NCBI RefSeq assembly: GCF_014873875.1
Contig: NZ_JADBEM010000001.1
Location: 1,674,001-1,738,000 of the forward strand
Length of the DNA stretch: 64,000 nucleotides
Source: Actinopolymorpha pittospori
GTDB taxonomy: Bacteria; Actinomycetota; Actinomycetes; Propionibacteriales; Actinopolymorphaceae
Direction of reading: 5' to 3'
Part shown: positions 35,403 through 43,201 of the stretch, piece by piece
How the letters are laid out: every line of letters begins with the position of its first letter
Numbering within the stretch: position 1 is the stretch's first letter
Made by a program: the position numbers and the translations under genes
Notes under the pieces: model-generated
Told to the model about the DNA's origin: nothing
Seen by the model: only the letters and a program-made list of their open reading frames with translations
Database searches by the model: none

Positions 35403-37094
35403 TCAGGCGCGGGCGAGGACGGCGCGCAGAACCCGGGACAGCTCGGCGCCCGGGTTCTCCGCCGCACCCGCGCACCGCCACGCGACCACGCCGTCAGGTC
35501 GGACGAGGAGCGCACCGTCGGGGTGCAGGCCGTGCCTCGCCCCGATGTCCACGCCCGCGTCCGCGCCGTCCGCGCCGTCCAGGCCAACCACGCCAGCCAC
35601 ACCGTCCGCCCCGGCCACACCGTCGTCGCCACCTCCGGCGGCGTCGTCCGGCGCGCCGAGGCGGTAGCAGCGCACCGGGACGCCCAGGTCGGCCGCGCTG
35701 GTCCGAGCCGCGTCCAGCCAGCCGTCCGCCTCCGCTCCGGCGAGCAGCACGAAGTCCTGGCCGTACAGGTCGATGGTGGAGATCTCCTTGCCCCGCGTAC
35801 GGATCGGCACGTGCGGGGCCCGGGTGCCGGGTTGTCCGGCGAGTTCGCTCTGCGGCAGCGGGCTGGCGTCCTCGGCCGCGCCGAGCACGGCGGTGGAGCG
35901 GTACTGGTAGCCCATCGACACCGCGGAGTACTCCAGCAGCGGCACCTGCGTGCCCGGACCCATCCGGGCGCCGAAGCGGGCGAAGGCCTGTCCCATGGTG
36001 AGGTGACCGGTCGCGTGGCGCTCGTCGTGGTAGCTGTCCAGCAGCGCCGGGCCGGCGTTCCCGCGCAGCACCGCCGCGAGCTTCCAGGCGAGATTCTGCG
36101 CGTCCTGGACGCCGGTGTTGCCGTTCAGCCCGCCGGTCGGCGGCATCAGGTGGGCGGCGTCACCGACCAGGAAGACCCGGCCGCGGCGGTACTCCCGGGC
36201 CACCTGCGCGCCAATGCTGAACCCGAAGATCTTCCGGTCCGTACCCGGGATCTGCGGCCGCAAGGTGACCTTGACGTCGGGCAGGCCGGCGGCCGCCCGC
36301 ACCATGTCGGCCACCCGCTCGTCGGTGAAGTCCTCCAGGGACTCCTGGTCGGGTGCGTAACCGGTGCTGAAGACCCAGCGCCGGCCGAGGTCGTCGTGGG
36401 CCATCAGGGTGGTGTAGGGCTGCGGACGTTGCAGGTAGGCGATGGCGACCTCGCGGCCCCGGGTCGCCGGGGTGAGGTCGGCGTCGACGAGTGCGGTGAC
36501 GAGGTGGAACAACGCACCCGGACCCTCGACCTCGATCCCCAGGTGCTCACGGACGGGACTGCTCCCGCCGTCCGCGGCGATCAGGTAGTCGGCCCGGACC
36601 TCGTACGCCTCCCCGCCCCTGCGGTCCCGGAGCAGGGCGCGGACGCCGTCGTCGTCCTGCTCGAACGACGTGAGCTCGGTCGAGAAACGCACGTCCGCGC
36701 CGAGTTCGCGGGCCCGTGCCCGCAGCAACAGCTCCACCTGGTCCTGGTCGATCGGGCCGAACGAGCAGGGAGTGGTGCCCGCCGGGTTGGGGTCACCCTC
36801 CTCCTCCGTCGGGCTGGCGTACTCCGCGTCGGCCAGGGTCTCGGCGCGGATCAGGACCCACTCGAAGGTCTCGCCGGGCGCGAAGCTCGCCTCCCGGATG
36901 GCCGGCTCCAGGCCCACCTGACGGAAGGCCTCGACGGTCCGTGGGCTCACGCCACGCAGCCGGGGGTGCATCAGGAGGTCGGGGTGGCGTTCGACGAGTG
37001 TGACCGGCACTCCGTGCCAGGCCAGGAAGACCGCGCTGGCCAGCCCGGTCAGCGAGCCACCCACCACCAGGACCGAGGTCTGCTCTGCCGCCAT
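35403..37094 (-). CDS. FAD-dependent aromatic monooxygenase, PHBH/PheA-TfdB type
   Basis: Single-component flavin hydroxylase, 563 aa, cytoplasmic. GXGXXG-like VLVVGGSLTGLASAVFLA (about 8-25), the DG motif YLIAADGGSSPVREHLG (about 177) and the FAD ribityl motif RVFLVGDAAHLMPPTGGLN (about 303) are present, with a thioredoxin-like C-terminal domain ending LRAVLARA. ATG 37094 has AGGAG 8 bases upstream. A Gly/Ala/Asp repeat stretch (about 497-520) interrupts the C-terminal domain. It is divergent from a TetR regulator across a three-operator region, so repression relieved by an aromatic substrate is likely. Confidence 0.9.
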   Translation of the reverse strand: MAAEQTSVLVVGGSLTGLASAVFLAWHGVPVTLVERHPDLLMHPRLRGVSPRTVEAFRQVGLEPAIREASFAPGETFEWVLIRAETLADAEYASPTEEEGDPNPAGTTPCSFGPIDQDQVELLLRARARELGADVRFSTELTSFEQDDDGVRALLRDRRGGEAYEVRADYLIAADGGSSPVREHLGIEVEGPGALFHLVTALVDADLTPATRGREVAIAYLQRPQPYTTLMAHDDLGRRWVFSTGYAPDQESLEDFTDERVADMVRAAAGLPDVKVTLRPQIPGTDRKIFGFSIGAQVAREYRRGRVFLVGDAAHLMPPTGGLNGNTGVQDAQNLAWKLAAVLRGNAGPALLDSYHDERHATGHLTMGQAFARFGARMGPGTQVPLLEYSAVSMGYQYRSTAVLGAAEDASPLPQSELAGQPGTRAPHVPIRTRGKEISTIDLYGQDFVLLAGAEADGWLDAARTSAADLGVPVRCYRLGAPDDAAGGGDDGVAGADGVAGVVGLDGADGADAGVDIGARHGLHPDGALLVRPDGVVAWRCAGAAENPGAELSRVLRAVLARA

Positions 37095-37219
37095 CGTCGT
37101 ACTCCTTCGTTCGGGGTTCTCGTCATGGGTTCTTGGGGACTCGGTCGGTCGCTTCGAGGCGGTCAGTTCGAGGAGGTGCCTCAGGTCCCGCGGTCTCGAG
37201 GCCCCGACCGGAGCCACAT

Positions 37220-37277
37220 TCAACCATCCGGATGATTCTGTCAACCAGTTGGATGAGACATTCATCCGTACGGTTGA
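37220..37277. promoter_or_regulatory. Three 16-bp TetR operators at exact 21-bp spacing
   Basis: Sites TCAACCATCCGGATGA (37220-37235), TCAACCAGTTGGATGA (37241-37256) and TCATCCGTACGGTTGA (37262-37277, reverse orientation of the imperfect palindrome). The consensus is TCAWCC-N4-GGWTGA. Starts are 21 bp apart, two helical turns. The last site overlaps the -35 region of the TetR promoter, whose TAGGGT -10 box is at 37285-37290. Confidence 0.8.
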
Positions 37278-37297
37278 CTCCTGGTAGGGTCGCGACC

Positions 37298-38035
37298 ATG
37301 GCGAGGAAGCAGGCTCCCGAGAAGGCCGAAGCGACGCGGCCCGAGGGCGGCGACCCGGGCTCTCGACGGCGTACGCCCGCGGCCGCCGATCGGCGCCGCG
37401 ATCCCGAGCGCACCCAGGAGCGGATCCTCGACGCGGGCCTGGCGGAGTTCTCCGCGAAGGGCTACGCCGGCGCCCGGGTCAACGAGATCGCCGAGCGAGC
37501 AGGCGTCAACAAGCAGCTCATCTCCTACTACTTCGGCGGCAAGGCCGGCCTGCACCGTGCGTTGCTGGCACGGTGGCGACAGGGCGAGGACGAGGTGGTC
37601 GCGGGCCAGCGGGAGCGGACGCTGCCCGACCTCGTCACCGGCTACGTCGCCCGGCTCCCACGCGACCGCGACCTCGCCCGGCTCCTCGCGTGGGAGGGCC
37701 TCACCACGCCCGACGGCACCGGGACCAGTCGAAGCGCCGAGGAGCCCGAAGGTGCCGCCGAGGACGCCGACGACCCCAGTGGACAGGTGCGCACCTCACG
37801 CATGCAGGAGGCGCTGGCGGACCTCGACCGCCGCCAACGCGACGGTGAGATAGCCGACGACCTCGACCCGCGGGCGTTCCTGCTGGCGATCATGGCCGCG
37901 ACGACGGCGCCGGTGACCCTGCCGCACCTCGCACGCAGCATCTACGGCACCGACCCCGACTCCGACGATTTCGCCGCGGCCTACGCCGAGCAGTTGGCCC
38001 GGATGGTCCGCCATCTCGCCGGACCGAAGAACTGA
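37298..38035 (+). CDS. TetR/AcrR family transcriptional regulator
   Basis: 245-aa repressor. The HTH is TQERILDAGLAEFSAKGYAGARVNEIAERAGVNKQLISYYFGGK in family layout (about residues 38-82; recognition helix near KQLISYYF), followed by a ligand-binding domain. A 37-residue basic tail precedes the HTH. ATG 37298 lies 7 bases after the TAGGGT box, so the message is leaderless. It is divergent from the flavin monooxygenase, with three operators between them, so it likely represses both genes. Confidence 0.9.
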   Translation: MARKQAPEKAEATRPEGGDPGSRRRTPAAADRRRDPERTQERILDAGLAEFSAKGYAGARVNEIAERAGVNKQLISYYFGGKAGLHRALLARWRQGEDEVVAGQRERTLPDLVTGYVARLPRDRDLARLLAWEGLTTPDGTGTSRSAEEPEGAAEDADDPSGQVRTSRMQEALADLDRRQRDGEIADDLDPRAFLLAIMAATTAPVTLPHLARSIYGTDPDSDDFAAAYAEQLARMVRHLAGPKN

Positions 38036-38053
38036 CCCGCCGCGGCCCGGAAG

Positions 38054-39060
38054 CTAGGCAAGGATCGACGCGTCGTAGGCGAGGAGGTCGAGGACGCACA
38101 CCAGCGCGGCGTGCCTGCTCCGGACCGAGTCCACCGCCAGGGGCGTCCCGAACTCCTCCGCGGCCGCGAGCACCGTGGCGAGCCGCCGCAACGCCTCCCG
38201 CAGCAGCATCGGCCCGACCAGGGGGCGTTCGGCCGCGCTCCATGGACGGTCGGCGGCATAGGCGGCGAGACCCGAACGCAACCGGCCCATGAGGTCGGCG
38301 ACCGTGCCCCGGTCAGATCCGCCGGGCGCGTTCACGTAGGGATGCACGTGGAACCAGTACAGCGCGCACGCGACGCCGAACAGCACCGGTTCGTGTGTGG
38401 TGAGAAGTCGAGGACGACGACCGCCCGGCCATGCCGCTCCGTGCCGGCTTCACCGCTCCCGTCGTCGAGCACGTTGTCCGGACCGTGGTCGCCGTGCACG
38501 ACCTGGCGGCGCGACGCCTCGAACGCCGGCGCCCAGCCCGCCACCGTCTCCAGGGCCTTCGCGACCGGGTCGGGGGCGAGCCAGCCCGGTCCGCGTTCGA
38601 CCAGGCGGGGCAGGTGCGCGGCCAGCCAGCCGGGCGAGACGACCCGGGTCCAGAGGTGGTCGCGGGTGCGGAGTTCGGCGGGGACGTCGACGCCCGCGAG
38701 CGCCCGGTCGTACGCCGCGAGATGGCCCAGCACAGCATCGGCCTGTGCACGGGTCGGCCAGGCGGGCAGCACCGAGCCGGGGAGGAACTCCTGCACCCAG
38801 TACCCGGAGCTGGTCACCTCACCGCCGGTCGTGCGGAACAGGCGCGCCTGGCGGACGCCCACGGCGTTCAGATGTTCCTCGACGGTCGCGTACAACTCGA
38901 CGTCCGCGCGACGGTAGACCGGCTTGAGGAGGAAGACACCGCGGGAGGTGGTGAGCTTGGTGACCACCTCCGAGCCACCGGTCACCGGCTCGACGGACAG
39001 CGGCGTACCCAGGTCGAACTCCCCGGCGAGCCGGCGCCCAACGTCGTCCGTCACGGGCAT
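38054..39060 (-). pseudogene. Aminoglycoside phosphotransferase (APH)-family kinase, frameshifted
   Basis: APH/choline-kinase-fold protein, about 335 codons, from ATG 39060 with GAGGAG upstream. The first part includes LLKPVYRRADVELYATVEEHL, YWVQEFLPGS and the catalytic Brenner-type motif VVHGDHGPDNVLDDG, then VVLDFSPHT. The frame then breaks in an AC/GT repeat (38393-38399) and continues as EPVLFGVACALYWFHVHPYV in the next frame to the stop at 38054. Removing one AC unit restores the full gene. It is either a recent slippage mutation or a sequencing/assembly error. The substrate is unknown. Confidence 0.82.
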
Positions 39061-39257
39061 CCGATGCTCCTCACTCGGTCTCCGGTACGACACGCCGGGG
39101 CGATTCACACCCTCACCGGCCGGCTTGTCGGTGGTCCCTGGCAAGGTATGTCTCGCCCTGGCACCGCGGTGACCCACGCCCACCGCGGTTCCGGGGCAAA
39201 CAGGGGCCAAGCAACGGGCAAGCACGCGTCCGGCAAGTCACGGTTGACGGCGAGCGC

Positions 39258-39689
39258 TCAGCTCCGAACGATCGCGCCCATCGCGTAGCCGACGGCCTCG
39301 AACTCCTCCGGAGACAGGTGCACGTCCCCGTTGCCCCGTCGGACGTTCTTGGCGTAGGAACGGCCACCCTCGGTGTCGTTGATGGTCGTCAACACCACAC
39401 CGTCTCCGGCGTCGTCCAGCAGCGCGACCGACCACGACGTCGGGGCCTCACGCGAGCCGAGACCGGCGTACCGCACGACCGCGACGTGCCTGAGTGCCTG
39501 CGACAGGCCGGCCCGGAGATCACCGAGTTCGGCGCGCAGGCGCGCGGAGTTGCGACCGTCGTAGGCCGCGATCACCGCCTGTTGCCGGCGCGCGGCCAGG
39601 AAGAGAGCGACCCCGCCGAGGACGACGGCGAACGCGCCGAGCACCACCGCGACGATGGCGAGGTTGCGGGCGAGGGTGGGATCACTCAT
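39258..39689 (-). CDS. DUF4446 family protein
   Basis: 143-aa single-pass membrane protein: an N-terminal helix (about 9-32, IVAVVLGAFAVVLGGVALFLA), then a small cytoplasmic domain with HVAVVRYAGLGSREAPTSWSVALLDDAGDG and SYAKNVRRGN, the DUF4446 pattern. It lies 16 bp after pheA on the same strand. The pheA-DUF4446 order is common in actinobacteria. Function unknown. Confidence 0.85.
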   Translation of the reverse strand: MSDPTLARNLAIVAVVLGAFAVVLGGVALFLAARRQQAVIAAYDGRNSARLRAELGDLRAGLSQALRHVAVVRYAGLGSREAPTSWSVALLDDAGDGVVLTTINDTEGGRSYAKNVRRGNGDVHLSPEEFEAVGYAMGAIVRS

Positions 39690-39705
39690 TCGCCGGCAAG
39701 GCCCA

Positions 39706-40644
39706 TCAGGTACGCCCTTCCTTCAGGCTGGCGAGCCAGCTGGCAGCGTCACGGAAGTCCACGTCGCTCGTGCCGGGTCGCGTACTGATCCGGGCACCGT
39801 CGGCGCGGGGGTAGGAGCCGAGGAACCGTACCTCTCCACAGACACGACGTAAACCCATCAGCGCCTCACCGACCCGGGCCTCCTCGACATGGCCCTCGCA
39901 GTCGATGGAGAAGCAGTAGCGCCCGATCCCGTCACCGGTCGGGCGGGACTCGATCCGGGTGAGGTTGACCCCTCGGACGGCGAACTCGTCGAGGATCTCC
40001 AGCAGCGCACCGGGGTGGTCGTCCCGGATGAACGCGACCAGCGAGGTCTTGTCGGCCCCGGTCAGCGGAGGCGGCGGGACCGGCCTGGTCGCCAGTACGA
40101 ACCTCGTGACCGCGTCGCGGTTGTCCTCGATCTGGTCGGCGAGGACGTTCAGGTGGTACTGCTCGGCGGCGATCCGCGGCGCGATCGCGGCGTCGAACTC
40201 CGAACCCGGTTCGGCCACAGCCGCGGCAGCGGCGGCGGTCGAGGAGGCGAGCATGACCTCGGCCCGCGGCAGGTGATCGGCCACCCAGTGCCTGGTCTGC
40301 GCGGCGGCGTGCGGGTGGGTGGTGATCCGCTTGCAGTCCTCGAGGTGGGTGCCCGGCCGGGCCATCAGGGCGAACGACACCCGCAGCAGGATCTCGCGGG
40401 TGATCACCAGCCGGCCGTCGGCGAGCTCGTCGAGGGTGACGGGCACACCGCCCTCGACGGAGTTCTCGATCGGAACGACGGCGCCGTCTGCCTCGCCGGA
40501 GCGGACGGCCTCCAGGGCCGCGGGCACGCTGGCGCACGGCAGGAGTTCGGCGTGCTCGACGTCGGGGACTGTGCGCAGGGCCGCCTCGGTGAACGTCCCG
40601 GACGGGCCAAGATACGCATATCGGACTCGTACTGCATCAGTCAC
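39706..40644 (-). CDS. pheA: Prephenate dehydratase
   Basis: Converts prephenate to phenylpyruvate in phenylalanine synthesis, 312 aa. The catalytic domain runs YAYLGPSGTFTEAAL ... VPIENSVEGGVPVTLDEL ... FDAAIAPRIAAEQYHL ... NRDAVTRFVLA (Thr-Arg-Phe motif). The C-terminal ACT domain (about 205-285) has the ESRPTG signature for phenylalanine feedback. GTG 40644 follows a TACTCT -10 box by 6 bases, indicating a leaderless mRNA. It is monofunctional, without a chorismate mutase domain. Confidence 0.94.
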   Translation of the reverse strand: MTDAVRVRYAYLGPSGTFTEAALRTVPDVEHAELLPCASVPAALEAVRSGEADGAVVPIENSVEGGVPVTLDELADGRLVITREILLRVSFALMARPGTHLEDCKRITTHPHAAAQTRHWVADHLPRAEVMLASSTAAAAAAVAEPGSEFDAAIAPRIAAEQYHLNVLADQIEDNRDAVTRFVLATRPVPPPPLTGADKTSLVAFIRDDHPGALLEILDEFAVRGVNLTRIESRPTGDGIGRYCFSIDCEGHVEEARVGEALMGLRRVCGEVRFLGSYPRADGARISTRPGTSDVDFRDAASWLASLKEGRT

Positions 40645-40784
40645 GCTCCGAGAGTAGACCGGCCGATCTCCCCTTCCCGCGCGAGGGGACCCCGCTACCC
40701 GCGGACTGGCCTGCGGATTGGCTCGGGAACGCACGCCCTGGGCGGCCCGGCCAACCGAACCACATCAGCCCTACCGTGAAGCCC

Positions 40785-41780
40785 ATGCAGACTCACGACA
40801 ATGCGAGCACGACCCGTCGACTGGGCCGGAGCGACCTGGAGGCGAGCGCGCTCGGCCTCGGTTGCTGGGCCATCGGTGGACCGTTCACCATGTTCGGCGT
40901 CCCCGACGGCTGGGGCGAGATCGACGACGCCGAGTCGATCCGCGCGGTCCAGCGCGCCGTCGACCTCGGTGTGACGTTCTTCGACACCGCTGACGCCTAC
41001 GGCACCGGGCACAGCGAGCGCGTCCTCGGCCAGGCCCTCGCCGCCCACCGGGACCGCGTGGTGATCGCCACGAAGTTCGGCTACACCTACGACGAGGACA
41101 AGCGCGACCTGACCGGAAGTGACACCTCGCCCGCCTACGTCCGCCGCGCGTGTGAGGCCTCGCTGCGCCGCCTCGGCACCGACTACATCGACCTCTACCA
41201 GCTCCACGTCGGCGACCTGCCCGCGGCCGAGGCGGCCCCGGTCCGGGACACCCTGGAGGAGCTCGTGGAGGCCGGACTGATCCGGGCCTACGGCTGGAGC
41301 ACGGACGACGCCAGCAAGGTCACGGTGTTCGCCGAGGGGCCACACTGCGTGTCGATCCAGCACGACCTGAACCTCTTCACCCCCGCCTCGGACCTGCTGG
41401 CCGCCTGCGAACGCCACAGCCTGACCAGCATCAACCGCACCCCGCTCGGGATGGGACTGCTGACCGGGAAGTTCCGCGCCGACTCCACGCTGCCTGCCGA
41501 CGACGTACGCGCGAACGCGCCGTGGCAGCGGTGGTTCAAGGACGGCCGGCCCTCTGCGGAGCTGCTCGGCAAGCTCGAGTCGGTCCGCGAGATCCTGCGC
41601 AGCGACGGCCGCAGCCTCGCCCAGGGCGCGCTGGCCTGGATCTGGGGTACCAGCGACCGGACGATCCCGATCCCCGGGTTCCGCACCGTCGCCCAGGTCG
41701 AGGACAACGCGGGCGCGCTCGCCCTCGGACCGCTGAAGCCGGCCCAGGTGGCGGAGGTCAACGCTCTGCTCGGGACCTAG
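40785..41780 (+). CDS. Aldo/keto reductase
   Basis: NADPH-dependent TIM-barrel reductase, 331 aa. It has DLGVTFFDTADAYGTGHSE (Asp and Tyr), VIATKFGY (Lys) and DLYQLHVGD (His) of the catalytic tetrad, and IPIPGFRTVAQVEDNAG for cofactor binding. ATG 40785 was chosen over GTG 40776 because a TACCGT -10 box ends 7 bases ahead, giving a leaderless start. It is divergent from pheA. The stop codon abuts the inverted-repeat element at 41780. Confidence 0.9.
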   Translation: MQTHDNASTTRRLGRSDLEASALGLGCWAIGGPFTMFGVPDGWGEIDDAESIRAVQRAVDLGVTFFDTADAYGTGHSERVLGQALAAHRDRVVIATKFGYTYDEDKRDLTGSDTSPAYVRRACEASLRRLGTDYIDLYQLHVGDLPAAEAAPVRDTLEELVEAGLIRAYGWSTDDASKVTVFAEGPHCVSIQHDLNLFTPASDLLAACERHSLTSINRTPLGMGLLTGKFRADSTLPADDVRANAPWQRWFKDGRPSAELLGKLESVREILRSDGRSLAQGALAWIWGTSDRTIPIPGFRTVAQVEDNAGALALGPLKPAQVAEVNALLGT

Positions 41781-41941
41781 GGTGCGTCTCCCACATCCCG
41801 CCTGACTCGCGATACCCCGCATCCACGCTGGCCACGTTGTCCTCGTCGCGCGTAGAACACCGCTACGCGCTCCTCCTCCGCCTCGCCACCGCGGCGCGGA
41901 TGCACCGCTCGCTTCACCGGCTCGATGTGGGAGACGCACCC
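41780..41941. repeat. 162-bp element with 18-bp perfect terminal inverted repeats
   Basis: Left arm GGGTGCGTCTCCCACATC (41780-41797) is the exact complement of the right arm ending at 41941. Inside are a second pair GCATCC/GGATGC and an apical hairpin GCGCGTAG-N7-CTACGCGC (41849-41871). The whole can fold into one long hairpin with internal loops. TAG occurs at both outer edges, a possible 3-bp target duplication. Candidate MITE or structured RNA/terminator region after the aldo/keto reductase. Confidence 0.75.
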
Positions 41942-41980
41942 CAGTAGGGCGGCAGTCCGGTCGCGCTCGTCGCGCGGCGG

Positions 41981-42014
41981 AAAGCCCCGGGCGTGTCGGG
42001 CCCGGGGGTTTTGT
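41981..42014 (+). terminator. Rho-independent terminator
   Basis: Stem CCCCGGGC / GCCCGGGG with a short loop, followed by GTTTTGTGG, about 200 bp after the aldo/keto reductase stop and beyond the inverted-repeat element. Confidence 0.8.
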
Positions 42015-42094
42015 GGGGGGACTGACCGGTCGGGGTGGGTCCGCTCCGATGCCGGTGCCAGAAAGCACCTCGTCGATGGTCGGTCCCGGGCAGG

Positions 42095-42616
42095 ATGACG
42101 AACATGGGGGCCTCAGTCGTCCGGATGAACCTCGCGTTTTCCCGCACGCTGGCTCGGATCGCCCTGGCGATCGAGGCGGTGGTGGCGATCTCCGTGGTGG
42201 CCTGGCTGGACGGGATCAACCCCCTGTCGTTCCTCATCCTGCTGGCCCTCGCGCTGCTGGCCGCGTGGCTGGTCTCGGTGGCGGTCGAAAGTATCGAGCT
42301 GCGCGCGGACGACACCGGCCTGACGTTCGTGCGGCGGGGCACCGAGGTTCTCTTCCCCTGGTCCGACATCGGCGCGCTGGGGACAACCTCGTTCAACGGG
42401 ATGCTGTGGATCGCTCTGTGGCCCGCTGCGGATGCGACCCGGCCGGGCCAGAGCTTCATGCGCCGGGCCTGGTCGGACCAGGTGGGCGGCTACCTGCTCG
42501 GCCGTTTGAACCAGTGGGAACGCGAACCCGACGCCGTGTGCGACCTGCTCCGGGAACACGCGGGTGACAAGTGGACCGACGACCCGACGGCCACGCCTCA
42601 GGAGCCGGCCGGTTAG
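42095..42616 (+). CDS. Small membrane protein with PH-like domain
   Basis: About 173 aa (ATG 42095; ATG 42104 is the better-spaced alternative). Two hydrophobic helices (about 20-38 and 43-60, SFLILLALALLAAWLVSVAV) are followed by a PH-like segment, VESIELRADDTGLTFVRRGTEVLFPWSDIGALG, as in YcxB/YdbT-type bacterial PH proteins. No partner genes are adjacent. The product is a guess from layout. Confidence 0.6.
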   Translation: MTNMGASVVRMNLAFSRTLARIALAIEAVVAISVVAWLDGINPLSFLILLALALLAAWLVSVAVESIELRADDTGLTFVRRGTEVLFPWSDIGALGTTSFNGMLWIALWPAADATRPGQSFMRRAWSDQVGGYLLGRLNQWEREPDAVCDLLREHAGDKWTDDPTATPQEPAG

Positions 42617-42668
42617 AGGTTCGCGGACCCCGCCGCGGGCACGGCCGAGGACCCGGCCCGCGCGATCC

Positions 42669-43124
42669 TCACCGGGCGGAGGGCTGCGCGGCGATACCGT
42701 CGACGTGGGCGACGTTGGCCCGGTCGTCGGGCTCCTCACTCGCCGCGCCGGCGAACCACGCGTCCAGGATCTCCCCCAGCAGCGGCTCTGAGACGACACG
42801 GAGGCTGAGGGCCAGCGCGTTCGCGTCGTTCCAGCGCCGCGCGCCCTGTGCGGTGTAGGCGTCCGCGCACAACGCGGCCCGGACGCCCGGAACCTTGTTG
42901 GCGGCGATCGACGCGCCGGTGCCCGTCCAGCAGCACACGACGGCCTGGTCGGCGCGACCGTCGGCCACGTCGCGCGCCGCGGCCTCCGACGCCCACGCCC
43001 AGTCGTCGCGTTCCTCCGGGCTGAGCGCGCCGTGCGTGAGGACCTCGTGGCCGCGGCTCTCCAGCTCGGCGACGAGCTTCCCGGCGACGCCGGAGGTCAT
43101 GTCGGAGGACACCGAGATGCGCAT
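42669..43124 (-). CDS. RpiB/LacA/LacB-family sugar-phosphate isomerase
   Basis: 151-aa isomerase resembling ribose-5-phosphate isomerase B. It has the phosphate-loop/catalytic-region signature CCWTGTGASIAANKVPGVRAAL (about 68-89; the Cys base is present) and RRWNDANALALSLRVV. A TAGCGT -10 box ends 6 bases before ATG 43124, consistent with a leaderless mRNA. It lies just downstream of gnd, which produces ribulose-5-phosphate, so a pentose phosphate role is plausible. Confidence 0.88.
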   Translation of the reverse strand: MRISVSSDMTSGVAGKLVAELESRGHEVLTHGALSPEERDDWAWASEAAARDVADGRADQAVVCCWTGTGASIAANKVPGVRAALCADAYTAQGARRWNDANALALSLRVVSEPLLGEILDAWFAGAASEEPDDRANVAHVDGIAAQPSAR

Positions 43125-43201
43125 GCGGTGACGCTACCGCCACCGAGCCAGTCCGCGGACGGTGCGGCGTGGCCGAGCTCGTCCGCGGACCGGAAAGGCG
43201 C

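Noticed and set aside
35523-37235. 570-residue ORF opposite the aromatic monooxygenase
   Set aside because: Antisense shadow; the minus strand has a full set of flavoprotein motifs.
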